Assembly: GCA_022749755.1 (NCBI GenBank)
Contig: CM040443.1
Span: forward strand, 6,239,191 to 6,303,190
Direction: 5' to 3'
Origin: Azadirachta indica
Lineage: Eukaryota; Streptophyta; Magnoliopsida; Sapindales; Meliaceae
DNA: 64,000 bases
The position numbers were made by a program, and so were the translations under genes. This document shows positions 24,829 through 38,663 of this stretch, piece by piece. Under the pieces are notes generated by a model that saw nothing but the letters and a program-made list of their open reading frames with translations, did not search any database and was not told where the DNA came from. Numbering within the stretch: the stretch's first letter is position 1; every line of letters starts with the position of its first letter.

Positions 24829-25963
24829 ATGAGGAAACCTTGCTGTGATAAGCAAGATAAAAATAAAGGAGCTTGGTCCAAGCAAGAAGACCAGAAGCTC
24901 ATTGACTATATTCGTAAACATGGCGAAGGTTGCTGGCGTACTCTCCCTCAGGCTGCAGGTATATAACCATATATAAACTGGAATAGAAATTAATTAAGTT
25001 AAAAAAAAAAAAGCCTCTTCATCTTCTCCTCAATTCTTTTTTTTTTCTTTTTATTGTCTAAATAATTAAGAAAATGTGATTCTATCTCAACCTGAACTTT
25101 TTTCAAACAAAATATAAAATTGTAAAATAAGAATATATACACAAGATATTTGAAATTAATGGAGGAATCTTGAAAAAGAGAAATATTAATGTTTACTTTT
25201 TCATCTTTTGTGCTGCATTGATCAGGTCTGTTTCGCTGCGGTAAAAGTTGTAGGCTGAGATGGATAAATTATCTTAGACCTGACCTTAAAAGAGGCAACT
25301 TTGCTGAAGATGAAGAAGATCTCATCATCAAGCTTCATGCACTCCTCGGCAATAGGTACAATTTTTATATTATAGTACCCTAAACAAATTAAAAAGATTT
25401 CCTCTTTAATTTCCTAAGCAAAATCAGAAAACAATTTGCACATACAATACGGTATTATTTGATTTCATCAATGCAACGACTTATGTATACATATATATAT
25501 ATGCTAAAAATTTTCATCAATTTGCAGGTGGTCACTGATAGCTGGGAGATTGCCTGGACGTACAGACAATGAAGTGAAGAATTATTGGAACACTCATTTA
25601 AGAAAAAAGCTTATAAACATGGGAATTGATCCAAATAATCATAAGATATTACACCACAGTATTCATCGTCTTCACGAAAACCCAAATAATTCTACTAGTG
25701 TAACATCTTCTGGTCTGAAGGTTGAAACAGATAAACAGCAGCCAGCTGCAGTGAAATCCCACGGAGGGGGGGACAATGATCAAACGTCTGATACTGGAAG
25801 TTGCCTGGAGGATGAGCCGTGTGAGTTGCCTGATTTGAACCTTGATCTTTCAGTGACATTTCCTTCACCTGGTAAGCCTAAAGAGCAGAAGAACTTTAGT
25901 GAGCCTAATAATATAAAGGAACAAGAATTTACACCTTCTCCTACCCTTGTTCTCTTTCAATAA
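24829..25963 (+). CDS. R2R3-MYB repressor, subgroup 4, MYBC2/FaMYB1/MYB27 type, 3 exons
   Basis: This is a nuclear transcription factor of the clade that represses anthocyanin and proanthocyanidin genes by joining bHLH-containing MBW complexes. Exons are 24829-24958, 25226-25355 and 25528-25963, with introns at the two classic MYB positions, giving 231 aa. R2 has W16, W36 and W56; R3 has the usual F69 and then W88 and W107. The bHLH-binding signature DLx2Kx3Lx6Lx3R spans D75-R94. C1-type motif [12 protein letters not shown] (115-126) follows. The repression motif LNLDL (EAR) is at 190-194, and the last six residues TLVLFQ match the TLLLFR motif of the MYBC2 clade. EAR plus terminal TLLLFR-type motif separates it from the AtMYB4-like branch, which has a zinc-finger-like motif instead. 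Both introns are short, and intron 1 holds poly(A/T) runs. The clade is confident; the exact target pathway is inferred. Confidence 0.95.
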
Positions 25964-26561
25964 TCATCAAGGCTGAAGACAATTCAACAAATCTGTTGAT
26001 TTGGCAAAGGATTAAGATCTGATTTTGTACAAGTTAATTATTTCCATTTATGGGAAACTGAGAGCAAGAATGACAGAAATTTAGGACCAACTATTTTTGG
26101 TGCATCTCGAAGAATCTGAAGCCTAGAAATAACGTCGAATATTTTTTATTTATCAAAGGCTTGCAGATCGGGCTTGAGGCTCTCGAAGTTTGTAATTAAT
26201 TTGTTAGCTGAGAGTTTTATTTCCTTGTAAACTTTAGTAGGAAATTCTTGTGTCTGATCAACATACTTGTATGAATAAGGTAAATTCATTAATCACAGTA
26301 ATTTTAATTTAAGTTCACTTTTATCTTGTATGGAATGTCGGCTAGTGAAATTAAATGTAATGTATTTTTAACATTATATATATATGTGTTGCAGTTAACT
26401 TTGAGAAATTTGATTCCTAGTATGATTGAAGTGATATCTACCAGTACCAGATAAATTGAAGGGATATCAACCAAATTTAATTTAGAAGAAATTAACACAT
26501 GATAAATTAAAACATAGCAAGCATGAACTGACGCAGAATTATTTCATATCTTCAGATCTGG

Positions 26562-26562
<1 letters not shown>

Positions 26563-26604
<42 letters not shown>
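26563..26604. repeat. (TA)21 microsatellite
   Basis: A 42-base uninterrupted TA run, among the longest of many TA runs in the window. Confidence 0.9.
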
Positions 26605-26609
<5 letters not shown>

Positions 26610-26785
26610 GATTAAATTAATAATTTTACGCGGCGCCCATGAATTCTATATCTCATCAGGATAATGCATAGAAGCCTACCAAGGATAGTACATTTAAAAG
26701 TGAGAAGAGTATCCGTATGAAAAAGAAATGCGGCGAAGATTCTATCCAAAATATATATGTGTTTCCAGTGAAAAGGGAAAAAAAA

Positions 26786-26818
26786 GAAGAAGAAGAAGAA
26801 GAAGAAGAAGAAGAAGAA
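26786..26818. repeat. (GAA)11 microsatellite
   Basis: Eleven perfect GAA units. They create spurious poly-Glu (+) and poly-Phe (-) frames, which are not genes. Confidence 0.9.
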
Positions 26819-27494
26819 ATTATCTACAAGCTTTATGAAAATATTATCAAACATATGTACATCAGCTTTACTGTCTCGTATAGTTGTGTCTCTATATATA
26901 TATATATATGGTAATTTTATGTGGAATTTCATATGATATATACGTACACTATGTAGAATAAACACCAAACATTCAAAGTGGATGTGGTGATGGAGATTAT
27001 TGAAAAGAATTTGATGCTAAGTTTGTGTACGTATGCACTATATGTGCAGTATATCGGTAGTAGTTGCATGTGCATTATTTATAGTATCAAGCTACCAACT
27101 AAGGTGATGATACATAAGTTGACCCATGTAACATATATGTGTGTGTATATATTATATAAATCTACCGTTCAATCGGATTCTAAAGTTCATTCAATTACAA
27201 TAGATTTTTCCTCGCTTTGTATTTTCTATGCCAATAAAGCAGCTGCAGAAAAGAATATTGTAAGAATCGTAAGCACAAGTCAGAGAAGTCAATTACAGTA
27301 ATGCAGATTCAAGATTAAACTTTTGAAATGTTCAAATAATTAATTCCAATTGGTTGGCCTTCTTTATCATTATCTGAAGTTTCATTGTATATAGATATAC
27401 AAAAATTAAAGGAAAAAAAAATTGAAATCTTACTAAACAAAACCAAGACATGGCAGCAATATAATATAAATTTTAATTTTACGAGAATACATGC

Positions 27495-27525
<31 letters not shown>

Positions 27526-28918
27526 AAGAAAAATAAATTATGAAAATATGTAACAGAAGTATAACTTTGTCGTTTTATTTGTATAAATGTTCATTTCATT
27601 TAATTTAATTTAATTTAATTAATTCTCTGAAAAAATCGAATATTGGTGGGTTTTTTTTTTTGGTTTTTGGTTCCAAACCAATTTCTGCTTGTCCTTCTCA
27701 TTAATTTCCCTCTAACAGATTCGTATAAAATTAAATTGAATGAAAAATTACAGCCCCATTTACGTAGTAAATTAAAAATTAAAAAAAGAAAAACAATTTA
27801 TAGCTAGTTTCTTCTAAGGTGGAATTATAACATTCGGTAGAGTCGTTGCACGTGGAATCCATAATAACCCTACAGTTTTGGATAATTGAACGGGGATTGA
27901 AATATTGGACCACAACATATAAAATTAGATTGAGTGAAATGGTGTCCATATATATTATATATATATATATAAACATTATTTCTGGTTGTAATTTATACAA
28001 AATAAAATAAAATAATCGTTAATTGATTAGGTGAAATTATGTAAAGTAGGAATTCATATAGGTGAATATTTTCTTAATTAGGTAAAAGATAAAATTGATA
28101 ATCAACAAACAAGTCCGTGATGCCAGCAATTTTGTTGGGTAGATATATATCAACTAATTAAGGGGTGGACGCCACCTACATTCTAGGTTTATATATGAAA
28201 TCAAACTGGTATGATAATTAGCTAAAATCACGTAATTTAAGTCATTTTACCTCATTAAACCTCGTTTACATAAACTTTCTTTTTAAACAAAAATAAATAA
28301 ATAAATAAAACACCCAATTAAATTATGCTCGTTAGATTTTGAAATTAAAACACACACATAGTTAAAACTCATACTAATACATAAGACCGCAGTTATAAAT
28401 TATAAATATTATTTTATATAAAATAAAAATTTTGTCTAAACTCTGTTGTAACTCCACCACACTCCATCACTATATAATAATTTTGATTTTGATTAAACAA
28501 TATAAAGAGTGTGGGTAGTCCCATATCTATATCTATGGGGGATTATAAAGAAAACATATTAATTATTTGCTCTTGGTAGCATTTCATAAATAGGTAGAGT
28601 TAGGTTTGAGAAAAGCAACAATGCATGTGATTTATACCCAATAACTTAATTAGGTTTAGGAAACGCTACCAAGATTAATTTTTCCATATAATCTAACAAG
28701 CATAATTTAATTGGGTGTTTTCTTTTTTAATAACTTGCTAATTTTATTTTTAACTTATATTTAGGTTCCTGAATTTGCAAATGACTAAAATCAAGAAAAA
28801 TAATGATAATTATACTCTTTTAATCAACAATATAAAACTAGAAAATATAACTAAAAGGAAAGAGTCATTATATGAAAAACAACAGACCTAAAATATTTTA
28901 GACACAATTTGAAATTCA

Positions 28919-29029
28919 AGCCCATTTGGAATATTTTGGAGTGTACTTGGCCCATTTGTAATACAATCTTATCCTTCTGCTTTATCTTTTTTATTGGGCC
29001 CAGACCACTTTTCTGAGGAGGGCCCATAA
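28919..29029. promoter_or_regulatory. Orphan cluster of GGCCCA/TGGGCC words
   Basis: AGCCCATTTGG, TGGCCCATTTG, TTGGGCCCAG and AGGGCCCATAAC occur within about 110 bases. Such words are enriched in plant core promoters, but no coding start is found within 1 kb on either strand. It could drive a non-coding RNA, be a relic, or be coincidence. Confidence 0.25.
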
Positions 29030-32000
29030 CGCAATAATTTTATACTTTACAAGTTGTTCAATTTGGATTTTTGTTTTTAAAGATAAGAAAATTCTAGAAT
29101 TATTTTTTAAAAAAAATGCTTTTATCACGGGATGAGATTTTAACAATCAATATTATGAAATAATAAAATTAAACATAATCAAATTGATAATTATATTATA
29201 TTATTCTCATACATATTATATAATTTTTTTTTCCTTTACTTTCGTAAAATTATAAAACACCTAATAATGATTAACACTATCATATTACAATAAGAGTCAA
29301 TCCAATTAATCCTTTAAAAAAAAATAAATCTAAGTCTTCATTTCATTTTTATTCTATAAATTAAGAAATATAAGTCATATTTATATTTTAGTATAATTGC
29401 ATAAATTATACTACTAATTTTAAATTTGAATAGCAGTAATATCTTATGTTGTGTTAATAAATAATAAAACAATCGACTTTTTAAAAACATACAACATTAA
29501 ATTTAAATGTATAGTATTGCATCAATAGTATTATAGATTGATATTAATTAACAATTAATATTTTAATATAATGTCAAATGATATAATTTCGTTATAAATT
29601 ACTTAAAAATATATCATCCCAACAAGTTTTAACCACTTTTTAAAAAGTTGAGTTATTTTTCTTTTTTTTTTTCTCCTTTACAAGTGGAGTTGGTTGTGTT
29701 AAATAAAAGTCATGTAACGTTATCATTGTTATAATAAAGAAATCATTAGAACAATTACAAGTAATTCACTCTTGAATAATGCTAATTAAGAAGCTTATAA
29801 GGAATATAAAGAGATGACAAGTCGTCTGTTGATTGAATGCTAATTAGTTTTAACAATAATATAAATGGAAAGTAATTATTAAACCGGTCAAATATAAATC
29901 ATGACATGTCGTTTGAAACAAGCAACAATAAGTAATTAAATAAGTGAACAAAGTAATTCTAAAGCAAACCCATTTGCATGGGAAATTTCAGATCAATTTA
30001 ACAAACTCATAAACGAAAGTGTTTATTGATTCATAGGCAGAGTTAATAATTGACTTGATCTTATTGTAATTTGGTCAAATTTTCAAAGAAGGAAATAAAT
30101 TACGTATATTAATTATTTTATTTAATAATTAATCCTATTTCATTGTTTAAATCTAAAGAAACATGAATGTCTAAATCTCAGTTATATATATATATATTTT
30201 TTTTGAAATTTTAATGAAAGTATAAAGTTATTGGTCTTTTGCAACTAAAGAAATATATATGAATATCGATACTTTTAATATTAAATAAATAATAAAGTAT
30301 CTTAAAAATAAAATAATTTTAATTCATACACATACACAAAAATTTATAATAAAGAGAAAAAGTGTGATACTAACTTTTTCTTTTAAATAAAAAGTATCTT
30401 AAAATTGATATTAAATTGCAAATATATATATATTCAATCAATTAATATAAAAAGATTTAGAGTATTAAGTGAAATATCATTAACATATGATAGTATTTTT
30501 TTTTTTTTTATTACAATGAAATTACTAAAATAAATATAAATATTTTTTCGAGTTTAATTATGGAAAAGGGAGATGAGAGGAGGTATATATTATATGAAAA
30601 AATCATAAAATAATATAAAGTGGTACGAAAACTCTATTTATATTTATATTAACATGATAAACGAATTATATTAAAAAAAAAAATGATAAAGGAATTAAGA
30701 ACTAATTGGAAATGTAATTTTATACCTTTCGATTAATATTAAAATTATCAATAGTTTCAAAATATTAATATTAAATTCTTTTATAAGAAAGAGGAATGAA
30801 GGTTCGTTATGCTTTCTAATTAATTTCTGGATCCTTGTTTTTCAAGTATCCTTTCATTCATGAATTAATTCTTCTATATATATGAATTATGATGCCTTGA
30901 ATAAGTTGAGTAGAACATAATTTTGACAAAGAAATTTTATGCATTAATTTATAAATAACAACAACAATAATAATATTAATAATTAATTCATTAATCAATT
31001 AGATTAATGGGAAATATGACTTAAATGGTAAACAATTGAAATTTGAAAGTTTCAGCAATTGGCAACAAGAAGGTGCATGGCCTGCAATTGCAATTAAATC
31101 AACACGACTTGTTGACTTTCGGACCCACCAATGCCAATACACATATCATATCATATCATAATGTTTGAGAATCCAATGATGAATTAATAATTTTATTTAT
31201 TTGGTAATTATCAAGAGTAATTTTTAATTATAAGATGGAATTATTAATATTCATTGTTTATTGATATAAGATGCCTTACACAATTAATGTTGATTTTCTC
31301 TAAAACAGATTCACTTTTAATTTTTTTTATGGCATGTGGGCTACATTAATTTCTACCTTAATTTATGTTGTCTCGAAAGAAAATATAGAGGATGGGAATC
31401 ATAAATTACAAATTAATTCTTTAATTCGATTTTATTAATTATGTAGAGAATTTTAATATGAGAAAGAGTGTAAATTTTCATAATTTTACATATTTTAATA
31501 AAAAAGAAACAAAAAATAAATTATTGGTATAAATTTGAAAATGTGAATTAAGTAGCCAATTTCAGAAGGGACTAATGTCCATTAATATATAACAATGCAG
31601 GCTAAATTCAGCTGTCTAATTAGGATTCCATCCTACAAATCAACAAGATTTCATCAGAAATTAAATTACAAACATCATTTTCCAAAATTAATATATAATA
31701 ATAAAAACAAAGAAAATCGAATGAAGATTCCACCTAATTAACAGACAATTTGTGTATCGATAAATTTTAACAAAAAATCTTCAAGAATTGTTAAAAAAAA
31801 TAATAACAAATCCATCTTCTGAATTTGCATAGAATTAGAATTTGGGCCGTGGTGGGATGGATTATTTTAAAATTAAATTTATGGAGACCCACCAAAAGAA
31901 AAACGATCTTCTTGAGCCTGAGAGACACGTTGTTAATTCACAACAATATCCGAATGGCCGTCTAACACATACCAAACAAATGAATGATAAATTTTGTTGA

Positions 32001-32735
32001 TAGAAACAAAAACCAAGTCAATATTCAATCAAAAGACTAATAACATTAACTTGTTTTGTAATTTCAACAGATCGGAACATAAAACATAAACAAGGACCTG
32101 TTTGTCATAAACGTACAAATTACGTTCTTACTGATAAAAGATATGGAAACTTCGGGAGGAAGTCGGATATTACTATTATTATTATTATCATGTATCCTAG
32201 AATTAGAAAAAGAAAGAAATAATTGAATTAAATAAACAATATGTAAAGAGAAGAACTTAAGAGGAATGGAAGGGAAATTAACAAGAAGATTCAACAACAT
32301 CAACGTATACCCCACGTACAAACAAAGAAAATAAATGAATTAACATGGGTGTTCCTTATAATTCCTAATTGTCTCATTCACCAAACAGCTCTTTGTACAC
32401 TTTCTCTACCAAAATGGAGACCCCTCAATCAACATATTTTGACACCACAAATTTAATTAATACTTACTTGAATGCAACCCAACCCAAATTTCCTTTCTAT
32501 TTTATATATAGTATAATTTATAAAAATATATAATAATTATTATCAAAACTCTTTGTATTAATTATTAATAGTAACATTAAGGGATTTTTTTTTTTCTTTT
32601 TTGTCTTTCGTTTTTGTAAGGAGTAAGAGGGAGGGAAAGATTGTCAAAGTGACAACTAGCTAATGCATGAATGCGAGTAAATTAAGCTGAGCAGAGCTTT
32701 CTTTACGGGGAGGTACGTGTTTGATTGACAGCATA

Positions 32736-32766
<31 letters not shown>

Positions 32767-33309
32767 TTTCATCTTATCATTATTGACCTTAGGTTAGCCA
32801 GCTTCAATTCACTTTCTGTATCTGTTTTCCGCGTTGCCAATTCACACATATATCACCTTTTAAGGAAAAGAAAATGTTTCGATAATTCTATTTTCCTTGT
32901 GGCCAATTCATACGTTCGAAAAACATCCCCTAACCCCACAATTTCAGCAAATAAAACAGACAACCTGGATTTTATCCTTCTAACGTCACCATTTCAGAGC
33001 TTGGCCTACCCACAAATTAAATTAAATTAAATTAAATTTCACATGTAATGTATTAAAAAAAATAATTTCCCGGAAAAAAAGTCTAATTTTGTTGGGCCAC
33101 AAATTCTTGGGCAAATAAAAAAATTATTTAATAATAAACAGAAAAGAGTGATAAAATTATAGGCAACGTCAATAACAATAATAACGGCCTTTTACAGGCT
33201 GTCACCAATTTCAGGCAGCTTTCACAATCACAACCGAAAACGGACTAATGTTAAAAGGAATATCGTTTCCAGACCCCTAATTTTATACAGTCTTACGCAA
33301 AAGAATGGA

Positions 33310-33825
33310 GTTTATCTATTTGTAACAAATAAGTTCTCAATCTCTATTGAAATAACAAAATTACCCTTAAAGTATTAAATAAGTGTTTGTTTATTTCTTT
33401 GATTTAATACTGAATATACTTAAATTTTAGTTACTTACATATTCAAAAGGATTTTATCCTCTTAACTTAATATTAAAAATATAATAGTTATTTTGAATAA
33501 CATTAAATTACAATTTTTTAATATTTTAAATTTAACACCAAATAAAAATACTCGAATGAGTTTATCTAATTATAATTTAAATAATTTAATCTAATCTTTT
33601 TTATATTATAATATATAAAATTTATCAAATCATTTATAAGGTATGATATATTAAATAACAAAATTTCATAATATTATATTCAAACATTTATGAATAAATA
33701 ACATATATAATTTTGATTTCTGTATTTAGATTTTAAATAATAAAAAATTTTGACGATATTCTAGTAATTTAAAAAAAGAGTTCGAACTTTAGAACCTATT
33801 TGTTGTAAATAAAAAAATATATCTA
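33310..33825. repeat. Candidate MITE with imperfect terminal inverted repeats
   Basis: The left end (GTTTATCTATTTGTAACAAA, then TAAGTTCTCAA) is mirrored at the right end, where the reverse complement reads TTATTTACAACAAATAGG and then TTCTAAAG. The interior is about 85% AT with no coding capacity. Length about 0.5 kb. The target duplication was not resolved, so ends are approximate. Confidence 0.4.
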
Positions 33826-34182
33826 TCTTTTATAAAAATGTAAACAAGAAGGGTACTAAATATTATTATCCAACCAAAATATTATTTTTCTTCAGATTTT
33901 CAGACAAAGAAAGACAGAACAGTGGAAAGGCAAAGAGTTGTAAGAAAGACTTGTAGTAGGAGTAGCAGTTGTTGAAATACACTTCATAATATTCCAATTC
34001 CAACTGTATCCTCTTGTTCTCTCCTCCCGCGAATCTCGCTGTTTTTTATTTTATCACTCACTCTCAAGAACTCTCACATAAATTAACAAACCCCACTTCC
34101 CCAAATGCTCTTTCTCCCTTTCCCTCATCTGGGTATCTCTTAATTCCTTCCCCTCCCTTCATTTTATCCTACACGTGGCACA

Positions 34183-36909
34183 ATGTCCAGCGGCCGGACG
34201 GCAGCGGCGACTGTGCTAGAGGTGGTCGGGGAGATTTCTGGGATGAGCTCCGGAAATGGGTGTGGAGTGTTTAAGAAAGACTGTATGGATCTCGTCAGGA
34301 GGATTGCATTGTTGAAGCATTTGTTGGAGGAGATCAGAGATTCTGGACCGTTGGATTTGGTGACTTCGGAATCATCTTCTTCTACGACGTCGTTTGGTTC
34401 TTGTGGGTGGTGGAACGATCTGGTTGTGGCTTTCCAGGCTGCTAAGAGACTGCTCTCTGTTGCCTGCAGCTTCAGTTCTACTAACTCATCTGTAAGCATT
34501 TTTTTTTAAAAATATTTTTAATTATTAAATTTTCAAACTTTTTGAAGGTTTAATTCAACTATGTGATTTGTTTGATGTCATTGATATGATCATCCATTGA
34601 ATTGAATTGATTTAACTTTTGAAAGAAGTTGCAGACTTGAATGTAATTGTAGCTTACTGGATTCTGGGAGATTGTGGCATTGGAAAACTGAGCACATGTT
34701 TTTTATTTGTAATTTTGGATTTAATTCTTGGGATATGAAAACAAAATGTGCTGAAAGTCGAAAGAAAATGTGTAAAATTGGGTGTTTTAGGAAACAGTTT
34801 TCAAATACAGTCTTAAACAGAAATTGAAATCTGGAAGTCTTCTGTGGGGTTGTATCCAAATTGGATCTTGAAACTCTGTATCATATTTTAGTTTCTTATA
34901 ATTGTATTCAGATCATGAAACAAAGTTTGTAAGAGGTTCGCATGAACTTTGATATTATGTCTGTGATCACTTGATTGTCAAATGTTATTAATATTATGTT
35001 TTCTAGATAGCAAATTTCTAACAATTTCAACCTCCAAAGCTTGAAAGTTGATCCTGATCATTGATCATGAAATTCATTTGTTGAAGAACAAGATTGGAAA
35101 AGCCTATGCTTCAGTTATGTTCTAATTTATAGGTGCACATCTCTGAAATTTGCTATATATCTTGATTTTAAGGATGGAGCTGCCAAGAAAATCTCCTTCC
35201 AATTTCAATGTCTGACTTGGAAACTTGAGAAAGCTTTGGGGAACATACCATATGATCGTTTTGACATCTCCGAGGAAGTTCAAGAACAGGTATAACCGTT
35301 ATTTATTTGGGAGAAATGGAAGTGCTGTAGTCTTGATTGAATATGCCCTTAATTAAGATTCTTTCTCTAGGTTGCACTGGTGCAATCTCAGTTAAAAAGA
35401 GCCACGGAGAGGTACGGGTCTCTGAATTCAAGGAAATTTTTTCATGCCTTGTCTCAGTCAATGGAGAATGAAGGCGGTAATGCAAATCATGAAGTTAAAG
35501 CAAAGCTGGATCACATTCCAGAAAGTATCAAATCTGAGGGCTGTAATGCTGACCAGACACAGAATAAATTGGAAAAGATCTGTCCATCAACTGATGCTGA
35601 TGCCGAAAGGCAAGAAAATGGAGCTATTAAGAGCATTGATGAAATTAAGAAGCCAGATGCACTTGTAATTCCTGCTGATTTTCTATGTCCTATATCATTA
35701 GAAGTGATGAGGGATCCCGTTATTGTGGCCACAGGACAGGTATGCATCACAATCTCAAACGCCAGTAAAAACTTCAAATGTTTCATTGATTGTGCTGAAC
35801 TTCTGATTCCTTTTGTAATGAAATTGCAGACATATGAGAGATCTTACATACAGAGATGGATAGATTGTGGTAATTTAACGTGTCCAAAAACACAGCAGAA
35901 GCTCGAGCACACAACACTCACCCCAAACTATGTTTTGAGGAGTCTAATTAATCAGTGGTGTACTACACACAACGTTGAGCAGCCTACAGTATTAGCTAAT
36001 GGGAAGATGAAGAAGAGTGATGGCTCTTTCCGTGATGTTAGTGGGGATGTGGTAGCAATTGAGGCACTGGTCCGCAAACTCTCAAGCAGATCAGTTGAGG
36101 AATGTAGATCTGCTGTGGCTGAAATCAGATCCCTTTCAAAAAGAAGTACCGATAACAGAATACTAACTGCAGAAGCAGGAGCAATCCCTATTCTGGTTAA
36201 CCTTTTAACAACAGATGATGTGATAACGCAAGAACATGCAGTGACTGCTATCCTTAACCTCTCTATATATGAAAATAACAAGGGACTCATAATGCTTGCC
36301 GGTGCCATTCCTTCTATAGTCCAAATCCTCAGAGCCGGAAGCATGGAAGCAAGAGAGAATGCAGCAGCAACGCTCTTTAGCTTGTCACTTTTGGATGAGA
36401 ACAAAATAATAATCGGTGCATCCGGGGCAATACCAGCATTGGTAGATTTGCTTCAAAATGGAAGCACTAGAGGGAAGAAAGATGCTGCAACAGCATTGTT
36501 CAATTTGTGCATTTATGTGGGAAACAAGGGAAGGGCTATAAGAGCAGGAATTATCTCAGCATTACTGAAGATGCTTACAGATTCAAGGAATTTTATGGTT
36601 GACGAGGCTCTGACGATACTATCAGTTCTAGCAAGTAACCAAGAGGCAAAAGTTGCTATTGTGAGAGCCAGCACCATACCTGTTCTGATAGATCTTTTGA
36701 GAACAGGTCTCCCCCGTAACAAAGAGAATGCAGCTGCCATTTTACTTTCCTTGTGCAAGAGAGACAACGAAAATCTTGCCTGCATTAGCAGGCTTGGTGC
36801 AGTCATACCCTTGACAGAGCTAGCCAAGAGTGGCACGGAAAGGGCCAAGCGGAAAGCTACCTCACTGTTAGAGCATCTTCGCAAATTGCAGCAGCATCAA
36901 CATGTGTAG
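34183..36909 (+). CDS. U-box/ARM-repeat E3 ubiquitin ligase (PUB10/PUB11-type), 4 exons
   Basis: Plant PUB-ARM proteins transfer ubiquitin from an E2 to target proteins, often in stress, immune or hormone signalling. Exons are 34183-34491, 35173-35289, 35371-35739 and 35830-36909; all introns are GT-AG in phase 0 and the product is 624 aa. The N-terminal UND region (VFKKDCMDLVRRIALLKHLL, KKISFQFQCLTWKLEKAL) spans about residues 1-160. The U-box, about 243-310, begins PADFLCPISLEVMRDPV and is cut by intron 3 just before TYERSYIQRWI. ARM repeats fill about 345-615, with signatures such as AGAIPILVNLL, ENNKGLIMLAGAIPSIVQIL, GKKDAATALFNLCIY and NKENAAAILLSLC. The linker between UND and U-box is short compared with PUB13/14, which fits PUB10/11. 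The start is the first ATG after a pyrimidine-rich leader. The exact orthologue is uncertain. Confidence 0.94.
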
Positions 36910-38619
36910 TTTCATGTGCCAGAGGGATTTTTATTCCTTATTCCTTTTCTCTTTGATTCCAAATTATTTAACCATCATCCCAATTAATACTATTCCTTTT
37001 GTTCACAAAAACTGAGGAAAATGAGCATGAGAGCGGGCACAAAAAGAACTGTTCTCATTGCTCTTTGTGTATTTATTATTTACATCATCTGATGAGTGTG
37101 TAAAAAATCCATTTGACATGTTTGTTATAAAATTCACCTGCAAATTTTTTTCTTTTAACTTCCGATTTGTTTGAGACAGCTTGGATATATGATAGATTGT
37201 TCTTTTGAGCTATTAGAAGGGAATGAATTACCTTTTTATTTTTAAACTAAGAAAAAAGCATACAAGTTGGGGGAGGAAAACAACAATGAGAACCAAGTGG
37301 GCAGAAAGAACAAAATGTTGCCCTTCAAAGGAGAAAAAAAACATAAAACAAACAAAAATTGGCCGGTTGGAAATATTGCATTCAAGCTTTTTTATTATTT
37401 ATTTTTTCGTTATTCTTTAAAAAAAAACAATGCTTGGGTCGGTCTACCAAAGAGCTTTATTCAAACGAAGAATTGTTTGTTGGAATAATTCTATGTCTGG
37501 AAGCACTTCTCTCTTAAAATGAAGTACAAACTTAAGCCTTTACATTAGTGGCCAGAAGTACAGAAGTGAAGAGCAGAATGAGCTGCAAAAAGGAAAAGGA
37601 TAACCCACTTTTATTCTTCTTTTATTCTTTTATTTTTAAATTAAGTATATTATACCTTTCTAATTATATATTTTACTTTAATAAACCTCGACGTCATGCA
37701 AGAAAATTAAATTTTTACGACTGTTTTGGCATCATTACAAGAACGATGACAACTATGACTTAAGAAATATTATAAGTGATGACTGATGAGGAAGATTAAT
37801 TTTAGATATGCATGAATGAATTGATTTGCAAGTCCATACCATAATAATTAAATCCTTTGAATTTTTTGACCGCAGTTTGATTTTTATTTCTGTTTTCTAT
37901 GTTTTGTAAAACAATTAATTTTCTCAGGAGATAATTTTTGTTATTTTTAACATTACAGTCAAAAATATTAGTCATAGTTGTCTCGTTGTTCACACGTGTT
38001 GGAAGTTCTTGTGGTCAGTAGGAAATAATTAATTAATACCCTTTACCGTAATTGATTATTTTCAAATTCAATTTTAAACGTTTTCAAAAAAGAAATTAAA
38101 TTTTAAACACCTATTTTTAGTAGCATAATTATCTCTCATTCGCCCAATTTCTCGGAATTTAATTTCCGTCTTGCTATTGAACACAATAACAATACTACAA
38201 TCCAATTTTTTTTCTTCCCTTTTTTTTTTCAAAAGGTACTACCAGTTAATTAGATTTGTTTTTACTTGAATATTTGGATATAAACTCTGTCCGTCACTTC
38301 GTTATAACCTATAAATTCTTTATTATTTATCTTTATAAAAACGTGACACATATTTAAATTTTTGGGAAAATATTTGTGAAAATTTATTTGATCTGACAAA
38401 AATAACTCATAAATTTTTCCTAAAGGTAGAGCATTGCACGTGGATATTTAGACTTGAGCCAAAACGTTGAAAGAATCAACACTAAAATCATATGAGTAAA
38501 GACTATCAAATTGGACTAAGTTTAACATTGAAAATTCAAAAGAAAATACTTCCAGAGAGAAAATCTATCGCACAAGGTTTAATTTTACTTTAATTTAAAT
38601 ATTGCCATCAGTATTGAAC

Positions 38620-38663
<44 letters not shown>

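Larger units (their letters stand above)
25964..34182. other. 8-kb AT-rich spacer between MYB and PUB genes
   Basis: The first 300 bases are MYB 3' UTR. The rest has no supported gene. It holds (TA)21 at 26563-26604, (GAA)11 at 26786-26818, many shorter TA runs, a cluster of GGCCCA words at 28919-29029 and an inverted-repeat element at about 33310-33825. Long frames here (for example 26612-26968 and 32725-33030) are made of microsatellite translation or random AT-rich codons. The last 200 bases are the pyrimidine-rich PUB 5' UTR. Confidence 0.5.

Noticed and set aside
26612..26968. 118-codon minus-strand frame with a long poly-Phe run
   Set aside because: Produced by the (GAA)11 microsatellite and flanking TA runs.
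26978..27301. 107-codon plus-strand frame
   Set aside because: Composition is that of AT-rich spacer (Tyr, Ile, Ser), with no splice context, motif or family resemblance.
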